From Candidatus Stahliibacteriota bacterium CG08_land_8_20_14_0_20_40_26 (lineage in GTDB: Bacteria; Hydrothermota; UBA3073): 15,562 bases of DNA. Positions 6,617-13,313 of this stretch are shown here, piece by piece. The stretch spans positions 1 through 15,562 of the forward strand of contig PEYP01000073.1 in the NCBI GenBank assembly GCA_002774315.1. The letters run 5' to 3'. How positions within the stretch are numbered: position 1 is the first letter of the stretch; each line of letters starts with the position of its first letter. Under the pieces are notes generated by a model. The model saw nothing but the letters and a program-made list of their open reading frames with translations. It was not told the DNA's origin and did no database searches. The translations under genes were made by a program, and so were the position numbers.

Positions 6617-8167
6617 TTAGAGATAGAACGGAAGAGTAATACCTAAATCTTTTATTCTTTCCAGAATTTCATTCTTCTCTATCAATTCTTCCATAATCTT
6701 TATGTCATTAGAGACTATCCTGTCTTTTACAAGCGGAGGAATTCTTTCTCTTATCAACTCCTGAACCGCCCTTGTTCCCCTGCCAAGAAGCGAGTAGTCT
6801 CCCCCTGTTCTTATATCTACTGCCTCTGCCGAACACAAAAGTTCAATAGCCACTATGGTCCTTGTGTTTTTAAATATCTCCCTTGCCTTTCTTGCTGCAA
6901 TTGGTGCCATACTTACATAGTCTTCTTGGTCCTCAGATGTCGGGATTGAATCGCAGGATGCGGGATGTGATAAAACTTTATTCTCGGATACAAGTGAGGC
7001 TGCTGTATACTGGGCAAGCATGTATCCACTCTCCAATCCCTCTCTCTTTGCAAGGAAAGATGGAAGTCCTTTTGAAAGAGGAGATGATACGAGTCTCATA
7101 ATCTGTCTTTCTACTATATTTCCAAGATTGGAGATAACTATTCCGAGAAGATCCATAGCCACTGCGATAGGTTCTCCGTGAAAGTTACCACCCGAGACTG
7201 CAGTGTCAAGGGTTGGGAATATAAGCGGATTATCGGTGGCGGAGTTTATTTCAACCTCCAGAATATTTTTGATCCACACCATTGAGGATAGCACCGATCC
7301 GTAGACCTGAGGTATACACCGCAGTGAGTATGCATCCTGTGTATGCTTCTTGTCACTTCCTATGAAACGGCTATTTTCGACAAGGCTCAGTATGCTTTTG
7401 GAAACCTCCATTACTCCATTTTGTGGCCTTGTCAGCAGGTATTCAGGAGAGAGAGCATCTTTGTTAGCAAGGAGTGCTTCAAGGGTAAGAGCCGAGGATA
7501 CAATAGCGGTAGAGAACAAGGACAGGCAGTCATAAAGCGTAACTACGCCGATACCCGTTGAGAGTTGATTACCATTTATGAGTGCAAGTCCCTCCTTCGG
7601 GGCGAGTGAGATAGGCGAGATTTTCGCAAGTTTTAATGCCTGGCTTGCTGATACCCTTTTCTCGCCAATAAATGCATCGCCCTCGCCTATAAGTAGAAGT
7701 GCAAGATGTGCCAGTGGGGCGAGGTCTCCAGATGCGCCAACAGATCCCTTCTCCGGGACAACAGGGTATACATCGCTGTTGAGTAGTGAGAGAATGTTCT
7801 CTATTAAAAGCGGTCTCACTCCCGAGTGTCCTACTGAGAGTGCATTTGCCCTGAGTAGCATCATTGCCCTCACAGTCTCTCTATTTAGAGGTTCACCAAC
7901 CCCTGCAGAGTGAGAAAGAATGAGGTTCCTTTGCAGTTCTTGCAAGTCATTCTGTGCTATTTTTACCCCTTCCTTGGAACCAAAACCCGTGTTAACACCG
8001 TAGATAGGACGCTCTTTTCCCACCATCTTTTCTATCCACTCCCGACTTTCTTTACACCTGTTTCCTGCAAGAGAAGAGAATGAGACCTTTACGCCGCATC
8101 TTGCTACCTTGACCACTTCTTCTATGCTGAGCAATCTTCCATCTATAATAAGAGAATTTTTCTCCAT
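6617..8167 (-). CDS. hutH: Histidine ammonia-lyase
   Basis: This enzyme converts L-histidine to trans-urocanate and ammonia in the cytoplasm, the first step of histidine degradation. The 516-residue length is normal for the family. The Ala145-Ser146-Gly147 triplet inside GSVGASGDLAPLAHLAL cyclises to the MIO cofactor. Tyr56 (RPIYGVNTGFG), Asn198 (LINGNQLS), the GGNFHGEP segment and DAYSLRCIPQVYG are all present. FHGEP and the AEAVDIRTGG segment favour histidine over phenylalanine or tyrosine as substrate. The ATG at 8167 is preceded by a G-run (8179-8175) rather than a canonical ribosome-binding site. The downstream hut enzymes urocanase and imidazolonepropionase are not in this window. The next gene is the acyl-CoA dehydratase activase, which would fit amino-acid fermentation, but that link is an inference. 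Confidence 0.95.
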   Translation of the reverse strand: MEKNSLIIDGRLLSIEEVVKVARCGVKVSFSSLAGNRCKESREWIEKMVGKERPIYGVNTGFGSKEGVKIAQNDLQELQRNLILSHSAGVGEPLNRETVRAMMLLRANALSVGHSGVRPLLIENILSLLNSDVYPVVPEKGSVGASGDLAPLAHLALLLIGEGDAFIGEKRVSASQALKLAKISPISLAPKEGLALINGNQLSTGIGVVTLYDCLSLFSTAIVSSALTLEALLANKDALSPEYLLTRPQNGVMEVSKSILSLVENSRFIGSDKKHTQDAYSLRCIPQVYGSVLSSMVWIKNILEVEINSATDNPLIFPTLDTAVSGGNFHGEPIAVAMDLLGIVISNLGNIVERQIMRLVSSPLSKGLPSFLAKREGLESGYMLAQYTAASLVSENKVLSHPASCDSIPTSEDQEDYVSMAPIAARKAREIFKNTRTIVAIELLCSAEAVDIRTGGDYSLLGRGTRAVQELIRERIPPLVKDRIVSNDIKIMEELIEKNEILERIKDLGITLPFYL

Positions 8168-8180
8168 ATTTCTGCCCCCT

Positions 8181-8202
8181 TTTTGGGACGCGGATTAACG
8201 CT
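8181..8202. repeat. Dispersed repeat, GACGCRGATTAACGC family
   Basis: The 22 bases here match 13345-13366 at all but one position (core GGGACGCGGATTAACGCT against GGGACGCAGATTAACGCT). It occupies most of the 40-base gap between the EF-G stop and the hutH start and ends next to the G-run used as the hutH ribosome-binding site. Confidence 0.7.
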
Positions 8203-8207
8203 TTACA

Positions 8208-10268
8208 TTAATATCCCTTGATCTTTCTTGCCATTTCCTCCGCGACACCCTGTGGCACCTTACCATAGTGTCCAAATTCCATTATATATACTGCCCTCCC
8301 CTGTGTTAATGATCTTATTGCAGTTGCATAACCAAATAGATTACGCAATGGACAGATTGCCATAACTGTTTGAAGGTCCCCCTTGCCATGGAGTGAGGTT
8401 ATCTTGCCATCTCTTGCACTGATGTCATCCAGAACTGCCCCAAGGTATTCACCGGGCACTATTATTTCAAGATCCATTATAGGCTCAAGCAGGCAGGGCT
8501 CTGCCTTTTCAACTGCCCTCTTTACTGCCATACCTGCGGATATCTTGTAATCAATAGGAGAGGAATCTATCTCATGGTATGAGCCACCTGTTACATTGAT
8601 TCTTATATCAACTACAGGAAATCCCAGAAATATACCTGCCTCGAGAGATTCAACAACTCCTTCTTTTATTGCAGGGAAAAACTCCTTTGGCACCTCGCCC
8701 TGTTTTATACTGTTGTTAATCAATATACCTTTGCCATTTTCCAGAGGGGAAACCGTGAGTTCGACATGACCATAATGTCCTCTTCCACCTGTCTGACGAA
8801 TATATCTCCCTTCCCCTTCTGCTTCTTGACATATCGTCTCACGATAGCTCACTCGTGGTTTACCAACTCTTGAATGTACAGCATAATCCCGTATTATCCT
8901 TTTTATAAGGACTTCAAGATGTAACTCACCCATTCCGGAGATTATGGTCTCTCCAGTCTCCTCATTAAAATTGCATGTAAAGGTAGGGTCTTCTTCTTCA
9001 AGCATCTTTAAGACAGATAGAAGTTTTCCTTCATCTGCCTTTGTTTTTGGTTCTATAGATACTGATATTACGGGTTGGGCAAATGTAGGACTTTCCAGAA
9101 GTATGGGGTGTTCTTTTGCACAGAGTGTGTGGCCGGTTTTTATCTCCTTTGGCCCGACAATACTACATATATCACCCACGCTCGCTTCTTCAACCTCCTC
9201 TCTCTTATTGGCATACATAACGAATATACGAGTAATTCTCTCTTTTATGTTGGTGTTGGCGTTGAGCGCTACGGACCCTTTTTTTATCTTTCCTGAATAT
9301 ATACGGATATAAGATAGCTTTCCAAATGGGTCTTGGACTATCTTAAAGATGAGTGCAGAAAATGGCTCGCTTGATAGTGGTCTTCTTTCTATCTGTTTTC
9401 CATCAGGGGCCTGACCCTTTATTGGTGGGGGATCAAGAGGGGAAGGTAGAAAGTCAACTATCCCGTCGAGCAGAGGCTGTATCCCAATGTTTTTTAGCGA
9501 TGCGCCAAAAAAGGTGGGATAATAGTGATTTGCAATAGTGCCTTCCCTTATTGCTGATACAAGTTCCTGAGAGGATGGTTCTTTTCCATCAAGAAATATC
9601 TCGGCAATATGGTCGTTGTACAGAGAAACCATTTCCAGAAGTTTTTCCCTCTCCTCTCTTGCCCATCTCTTTATATCAGGGGGTATATCTTTTAAAATAT
9701 ACTCATTGCCCGTGTCTTTCTTCCATATGCAGAGATTCCATCTTATAAGGTCTACAGCTCCCTGAAAGGAGTTTTCAACCCCATAGGGGATCTGGACAAG
9801 AAGCGGGATAACACCAAGTTTCTCCTTCATCATATTGCATGCCTCAGAGGGATCCGCCCCTACCCTATCGAGTTTATTTATAAACACTATTCTCGGGATG
9901 TTGTATTTGCTTGCTTGATGCCACACCGTTTCCGATTGTGATTCTACACCTTCAACCGCACTGAATATGACAACCGCCCCATCCAGAACCCTCAGACTTC
10001 TTTCTACTTCAACCGTGAAGTCAACATGTCCGGGTGTGTCCACAATGTTTATGCGTTTATTCCTCCAGTTACAGCTCACACAGGCAGAGGTTATGGTTAT
10101 ACCCCTTTCCTTCTCCTCCTTAAGATAGTCAGTTACTGTGGTACCCTCGTCCACCTCTCCCATTCTGTGTGTCTTGTGGGTGTAAAAGAGGATTCTTTCG
10201 GTAGTCGTGGTTTTACCGGCGTCTATGTGGGCAATTATTCCCGTATTTCTAATGTCTTTTATATCCAT
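8208..10268 (-). CDS. fusA: Elongation factor G (possibly an EF-G2/recycling-type paralogue)
   Basis: This is a ribosomal translocase GTPase of 686 residues, close to full EF-G length. GTPase motifs are AHIDAGKT (13-20), RGITIT (55-60), DTPGH (77-81) and NKLD (131-134). Domain III is marked by SGMGELHLEV, and domain IV by GHYGHVELTV and the tip HEIDSSPIDYK. It is separated from rpsG by more than 4.7 kb, whereas in the classical str operon fusA follows rpsG directly. The switch-region wording (GTTVTDYLKEEKERGITI) and TVWHQASKYNIPR resemble, from memory, mitochondrial EF-G2/spdEFG2 proteins more than the common MDWMEQEQERGITI form. It may therefore be a recycling factor or second copy rather than the main translocase. 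There is no ribosome-binding site: a 7-8-base tandem array ends one base before the ATG. Confidence 0.9.
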   Translation of the reverse strand: MDIKDIRNTGIIAHIDAGKTTTTERILFYTHKTHRMGEVDEGTTVTDYLKEEKERGITITSACVSCNWRNKRINIVDTPGHVDFTVEVERSLRVLDGAVVIFSAVEGVESQSETVWHQASKYNIPRIVFINKLDRVGADPSEACNMMKEKLGVIPLLVQIPYGVENSFQGAVDLIRWNLCIWKKDTGNEYILKDIPPDIKRWAREEREKLLEMVSLYNDHIAEIFLDGKEPSSQELVSAIREGTIANHYYPTFFGASLKNIGIQPLLDGIVDFLPSPLDPPPIKGQAPDGKQIERRPLSSEPFSALIFKIVQDPFGKLSYIRIYSGKIKKGSVALNANTNIKERITRIFVMYANKREEVEEASVGDICSIVGPKEIKTGHTLCAKEHPILLESPTFAQPVISVSIEPKTKADEGKLLSVLKMLEEEDPTFTCNFNEETGETIISGMGELHLEVLIKRIIRDYAVHSRVGKPRVSYRETICQEAEGEGRYIRQTGGRGHYGHVELTVSPLENGKGILINNSIKQGEVPKEFFPAIKEGVVESLEAGIFLGFPVVDIRINVTGGSYHEIDSSPIDYKISAGMAVKRAVEKAEPCLLEPIMDLEIIVPGEYLGAVLDDISARDGKITSLHGKGDLQTVMAICPLRNLFGYATAIRSLTQGRAVYIMEFGHYGKVPQGVAEEMARKIKGY

Positions 10269-10269
10269 G

Positions 10270-10335
10270 ATTAGGTCATTGGGTCATTGGGTCAATGGTC
10301 AATAGTCAATGGTCATTGGTCATTAGTCTGTGGTC
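10270..10335. repeat. Nine-unit tandem array of 7-8-base units
   Basis: Reading the plus strand, the units are ATTAGGTC, ATTGGGTC, ATTGGGTC, AATGGTC, AATAGTC, AATGGTC, ATTGGTC, ATTAGTC and TGTGGTC, running without gaps. The array ends one base before the EF-G start codon and occupies the place where a ribosome-binding site would be expected. Confidence 0.85.
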
Positions 10336-10350
10336 TTCTATCATTTTAAC

Positions 10351-10378
10351 TTGCTAATTGCTAATTTTGAATTGTTAA
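10351..10378. repeat. Four-unit 7-base tandem array over a stop codon
   Basis: The units TTGCTAA, TTGCTAA, TTTTGAA and TTGTTAA follow each other exactly. The last unit contains the stop codon of the Ogt-MazG gene (10375-10377). It is 15 bases from the larger array at 10270-10335 and shares the 7-base period but not the sequence. Confidence 0.75.
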
Positions 10379-11178
10379 TTGTTTCTCTTTACCTCTTCCC
10401 AGATCATTCTAACATCCTCAGGTGTATTTGCGGTTCTTGTCCCAAATATATGTGGATGGCGAGTTTTCAACTTATTTATAAGTATCTCACATACATCAAG
10501 TATATTGAAATTTTCAGCAATCTCTGAGTGCATCAATATCTGTAGGAGAAGATCGCCAAGTTCTTCCTTAAGTTCTTTCTTACTTTCTATTGCATTGATA
10601 ACCTCTTCGCATTCCTCTCTCAAATAGGGTATAAGCGATTTATGAGTTTGTATCCTGTCCCAGGGACATTCTTGTCTCGTTCTCTTTATAACGGAGATAA
10701 GTTGATAAAACACACCTGTTCTTTCGAGAAGCAGAAGCCATAATTTCGTTCCTACTCCCTGGCCGTATCCACCAATGCCACTTTCTGCAACGACCCTATG
10801 GCAGGGTATAATAATAGGAATTGGATTTCTTCCTATCGCATTTCCAACCGCTCTCTGTGCATCTGGTTTCTCAAAGAAGGTAGCTATTTCACGGTATGTA
10901 CTTGTTTCGCCGTAAGGTATCTCTTTTACTTTACAGAGGACCTTTCTTGTGAATACAGACAGGGAGGACAGATCCAGAGGGTAATTGAAATCCTCTTTAT
11001 GCCCACCGAAATATGATGAGAGACTTAGCCCCAATCCCGGTAATATCTCTTTTACCCTCTGTAGTTTCGCATAGGAATTTACAAACTCATCTGTGTTCCA
11101 CTTTAATGCGCATATGCCATAATCTGTAGCGACAACGAATATCTTGCCAAGTGGAGAGGTATAGACAGAATATCTCAT
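10375..11178 (-). CDS. ogt/mazG: Ogt-MazG fusion: DNA alkyltransferase joined to NTP pyrophosphohydrolase
   Basis: The single 267-residue frame encodes two house-cleaning enzymes. Residues 1 to about 158 are a methylated-DNA-protein cysteine methyltransferase: YGETSTYREIA, the DNA-binding segment RAVGNAIGRNP (109-119) and the active-site PCHRVV with alkyl-accepting Cys126. Residues about 160-267 are a MazG domain that hydrolyses nucleoside triphosphates to monophosphates: CPWDRIQTHKSLIPYL, the metal-binding EExxE (E188, E189, E192) and ExxD (E206, D209) motifs, and KLKTRHPHIFG. The domains join with almost no linker and both look catalytically complete. The frame extends to a GTG at 11199, but that codon lies inside the terminator hairpin of the preceding gene, so I take the ATG at 11178. 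No ribosome-binding site is visible there. Confidence 0.9.
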   Translation of the reverse strand: MRYSVYTSPLGKIFVVATDYGICALKWNTDEFVNSYAKLQRVKEILPGLGLSLSSYFGGHKEDFNYPLDLSSLSVFTRKVLCKVKEIPYGETSTYREIATFFEKPDAQRAVGNAIGRNPIPIIIPCHRVVAESGIGGYGQGVGTKLWLLLLERTGVFYQLISVIKRTRQECPWDRIQTHKSLIPYLREECEEVINAIESKKELKEELGDLLLQILMHSEIAENFNILDVCEILINKLKTRHPHIFGTRTANTPEDVRMIWEEVKRNN

Positions 11179-11190
11179 TGTTATATACAA

Positions 11191-11249
11191 AAAAACCACA
11201 GGATTTATCTCAAAATTGTCTGGAGCATTTTCGCAATCCTGTGGTTTTT
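11191..11249 (-). terminator. 15-base inverted-repeat terminator, possibly bidirectional
   Basis: AAAAACCACAGGATT (11191-11205) and AATCCTGTGGTTTTT (11235-11249) are perfect reverse complements around a 29-base loop. It begins two bases after the stop codon of the metallo-hydrolase gene. On the minus strand the stem runs into a T-run, as in a Rho-independent terminator. The A/T ends would allow function in both directions. It separates the L21-L27-hydrolase block from the Ogt-MazG gene. Confidence 0.8.
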
Positions 11250-11251
11250 AA

Positions 11252-11905
11252 TTAAGAAGATTTGGCAGGTTTTAACACGATGACCTCTCTCTCGAGAGGA
11301 GATTTATCTTTCTCTATTTCGTATTCTGAGCTACCCAGTCTTTTTACCCTTTCTGTGCCTTTCAGAAAGTCTTCAACGCCTGCTATAGGAAAATCAAGAG
11401 AGGATGTCTTAAAGTGCATTGGTATAACAACTTTCGGGTTTAATGATTCTATGACCTCTTTTGCCTCTTTCACATCTATTGTAAAATATCCACCAACAGG
11501 AATAAGACAGATATCAACCCTTCCAATGAGTGAAATTTGCTCCTTGTTCAGTTTGTGTCCCAGATCGCCGAGGTGGCATAACCTCAAACCATCTATGTCA
11601 AAGACAAAGACCGTGTTTTCCCCTCTCTCTTTTCCTCCTTCCTTATCGTGAAAGGTAGGGATGCCGGTTATAGTTATCCCTCTCACGCTTCTTTCGCCTT
11701 CTTTTCTTATTACCACAGGGTTGCCTCCCACTAAATCTACTGCATTGTGGTCCCAGTGTTCATGTGAAACAGTAACAATGTCTGCATTCTCATCAATAGG
11801 TTTATAGTGTATGCCCTGTGTAGGTGAATATGGGTCAGTTATAATTCTTATCCCCTCTACATTCCTTATTAAGAAGGCTGCATGACCTAAATACTTTATC
11901 AGCAT
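11252..11905 (-). CDS. MBL-fold metallo-hydrolase (UlaG/UPF0173-like)
   Basis: This 217-residue protein has the metallo-beta-lactamase fold and no signal peptide, so it is probably cytoplasmic. Metal ligands are visible in HEHWDH (48-53), His86 (TFHDKEGG), Asp114 (HLGDLGH) and His164 (IPMHFKT). The opening IKYLGHAAFLI and the phrase SHEHWDHN are typical of the UlaG/UPF0173 branch, which includes ascorbate-6-phosphate lactonase, but the true substrate cannot be inferred. The frame continues to an ATG at 11920. I choose the ATG at 11905 because AGGAGG sits six bases before it, inside the first codons of the longer version. It follows rpmA by 28 bases and is probably co-transcribed with it. A strong terminator follows. 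Confidence 0.87.
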   Translation of the reverse strand: MLIKYLGHAAFLIRNVEGIRIITDPYSPTQGIHYKPIDENADIVTVSHEHWDHNAVDLVGGNPVVIRKEGERSVRGITITGIPTFHDKEGGKERGENTVFVFDIDGLRLCHLGDLGHKLNKEQISLIGRVDICLIPVGGYFTIDVKEAKEVIESLNPKVVIPMHFKTSSLDFPIAGVEDFLKGTERVKRLGSSEYEIEKDKSPLEREVIVLKPAKSS

Positions 11906-11933
11906 ATAGCGCCTCCTCATGACAAACTTAGTA

Positions 11934-12188
11934 TTATACAGGGGTTACTTCTACGATTTTTCTATCTCCTCTTGTTCTCCTGAATACTACCCTTCCTTGT
12001 ATCTTTGCAAAAAGGGTGTCATCGCCTCCAATACCTACATTCAATCCAGGATGAAAAACTGTTCCCCTCTGTTTTACAAGTATAGTCCCTCCAGGTACTA
12101 TCTCTCCTCCGTAGTGCCTTACCCCGAGAAACTTTGCGTTTGAGTCTCTTCCATTACGGGAAGAACCCATTCCCTTTTTATGTGCCAT
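11934..12188 (-). CDS. rpmA: 50S ribosomal protein L27
   Basis: L27 lies near the peptidyl-transferase centre of the large ribosomal subunit, with its N-terminus reaching toward tRNA ends. The 84-residue sequence is unmistakable: MAHKKGMGSSRNGRDSNAK at the start, then RHYGGE, RGTVFHPGLNVGIGGDDTLFA and a basic end. It begins directly at Ala-His-Lys-Lys, without the cleaved leader found in Firmicutes and Fusobacteria. It follows rplU as usual, but 198 bases of repeat-bearing sequence separate the two. The expected next gene, obg, is replaced by an MBL hydrolase. The start is preceded by AGAGGGGGG, a G-run four bases from the ATG. Confidence 0.97.
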   Translation of the reverse strand: MAHKKGMGSSRNGRDSNAKFLGVRHYGGEIVPGGTILVKQRGTVFHPGLNVGIGGDDTLFAKIQGRVVFRRTRGDRKIVEVTPV

Positions 12189-12262
12189 AAAACCCCCCTC
12201 TTAAAAGTCAAATCCTAAATTCTAATATCTAAATCCCAAACAATCTCAAGCGACTAAAATGA

Positions 12263-12377
12263 GCCACGGATTTCATGGATCTACTTAAGCCACAGATTTC
12301 ACTGATTGATCTAATTTTATTTAATCTTTTTCATATGGATTTATCTGTGTAATCCGTGGCTAAAAATATCTGTGGTT
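12263..12377. repeat. Dispersed CCACAGAT-type repeat in inverted arrangement
   Basis: Two similar units on the left (GCCACGGATTTCATGGAT at 12263-12280 and GCCACAGATTTCACTGAT at 12289-12306) are answered by inverted units on the right (ATCTGTGTAATCCGTGGC at 12343-12360 and ATCTGTGGTT at 12368-12377). GCCACGGATT and AATCCGTGGC pair perfectly over 10 bases. The block fills most of the rplU-rpmA gap. Confidence 0.75.
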
Positions 12378-12386
12378 TCTCTAATA

Positions 12387-12701
12387 TTATTTCGTTCCTA
12401 TATCTACTATCTCTATCTGTGTATAGTCCTGACGGTGTCCTTTCATTCTCCTGTACTTTTTTCTTTTTTTGTATTTATAGACAAGTATCTTTGGATATTT
12501 CCCGAACTTGAGAACTTTTACATCCACATATGCATTGTCCACATAGGGTTTGCCTATTTTTATAGTATCGCCATTCGAAATTGCAAGCACCGTAGGTATA
12601 CGCACGACGTCCCCCTCTTTAGCATCAAGTTTTGGAACATTCAAGACCTTATTTTTACTTATCCTGTACTGAAATCCAGCTATTTCAACGACAGCATTCA
12701 T
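12387..12701 (-). CDS. rplU: 50S ribosomal protein L21
   Basis: L21 is a large-subunit protein that binds 23S rRNA. The 104-residue product has the family opening MNAVVEIAGFQYRISK and the diagnostic C-terminal YKRRKKYRRMKGHRQDYTQIEI-like basic segment (KGHRQ near residue 85). The frame can be extended 11 codons upstream to 12734, but the ATG at 12701 gives the standard N-terminus and the usual length. A run of six G residues (12710-12705) precedes it and probably serves for ribosome binding. Upstream lie two hairpins and a short repeat separating it from secG. Confidence 0.95.
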   Translation of the reverse strand: MNAVVEIAGFQYRISKNKVLNVPKLDAKEGDVVRIPTVLAISNGDTIKIGKPYVDNAYVDVKVLKFGKYPKILVYKYKKRKKYRRMKGHRQDYTQIEIVDIGTK

Positions 12702-12758
12702 ACTCCCCCCATGCGAAAAGAAATCACTTATCAAAGATTATTCCAAAATATGCATTAA

Positions 12759-12798
12759 CCACAGATGTTGCCTAACGGCGACCTTCGGTTCACAGATT
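12759..12798. repeat. CCACAGAT/TTCACAGATT repeat split by a GC-rich 22-base insert
   Basis: CCACAGAT (12759-12766) and TTCACAGATT (12789-12798) would form one copy of the dispersed repeat if joined. Between them are 22 GC-rich bases (12767-12788) containing CCTAACGGCG and ACCTTCGG. The join is inferred by comparison with the copies at 12263-12377. Confidence 0.55.
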
Positions 12799-12815
12799 AT
12801 GTAAGGAATTAGTCT

Positions 12816-12860
12816 GTTAGTTGGATAGTTTGTTAGATTCTAACAAACCAACAAACTAAC
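12816..12860. repeat. Imperfect 22-base inverted repeat built from 8-base units
   Basis: The arms 12816-12837 and 12839-12860 match at 19 of 22 positions around a single base. The left side reads as 8-base units TAGTCTGT, TAGTTGGA, TAGTTTGT and the right side as CTAACAAA, CCAACAAA, CTAACCAA. On the plus strand it is followed by CAACTTTTTG. It could act as a terminator for plus-strand transcription, but no plus-strand gene is present. Confidence 0.7.
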
Positions 12861-12898
12861 CAACTTTTTGCTCTTGTGATAATCTCGTAAAATCCCTG

Positions 12899-12925
12899 CC
12901 CTGTGAAATAAATTATTTCACGGGG
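12899..12925 (-). terminator. Hairpin after secG, possible terminator
   Basis: CCCTGTGAAATAA (12899-12911) and TTATTTCACGGGG (12913-12925) pair over 13 positions with one mismatch. It lies 32 bases after the secG stop. The following minus-strand sequence has only ATTTTA, not a full T-run, so termination is possible but unproven. It may also be one of the local palindromic repeats. Confidence 0.4.
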
Positions 12926-12957
12926 TAAATGGTTTATTAACGCATAATCTGGTATTA

Positions 12958-13293
12958 TTACTCTCCAGTTGTATCCATTATTACAGAACCAGTTCTTGGT
13001 ATTGGCCAGCCACTCGGACTGAATTCGCCCTTCTCTATGGCTTTTTCTATTGCAGAGGTTCTTGCTTGAGTTTTTGACATCGTTGTGAGCACCACAGATG
13101 TCATGATAAATACAGCGGCAAGTATAATGGTAATTTTTGTGAGGAACGGGGCTGCCCCTTTTCCACCAAAGAATGTTGTCCCTCCTCCTCCAAACATACC
13201 TGAGAGTCCCCCACTCTTAGAGGGTTGAAGGAGTATCACCATCAGCAATAAAATACTGCATACTGTATGTATAACAAGCAAAAATGTGTGCAT
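12958..13293 (-). CDS. secG: Preprotein translocase subunit SecG
   Basis: SecG is the small accessory membrane subunit of the SecYEG channel. The 111-residue product has two transmembrane helices (about 4-22 and 52-71) joined by the characteristic loop LLQPSKSGGLSGMFGGGG followed by TFFGGKGAAPFLTK. A hydrophilic tail of about 40 residues ends the protein, longer than in minimal family members and of unknown role. The ATG at 13293 is preceded by six G residues (13303-13298). It lies 120 bases downstream of tpiA, a common pairing in bacteria, but a repeat-bearing stretch separates them. Confidence 0.95.
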   Translation of the reverse strand: MHTFLLVIHTVCSILLLMVILLQPSKSGGLSGMFGGGGTTFFGGKGAAPFLTKITIILAAVFIMTSVVLTTMSKTQARTSAIEKAIEKGEFSPSGWPIPRTGSVIMDTTGE

Positions 13294-13313
13294 AAAGCCC
13301 CCCGACTTTATTT

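Noticed and set aside
11934..11947. TATAAT-containing stretch at the rpmA stop as a promoter for the metallo-hydrolase gene
   Set aside because: The TATAAT overlaps the rpmA stop codon, and no -35-like box lies 16-18 bases upstream; co-transcription with rpmA is more likely.
12372..12758. 128-residue plus-strand frame antisense to rplU
   Set aside because: It mirrors the well-identified L21 gene, has no recognisable motif and no ribosome-binding site.
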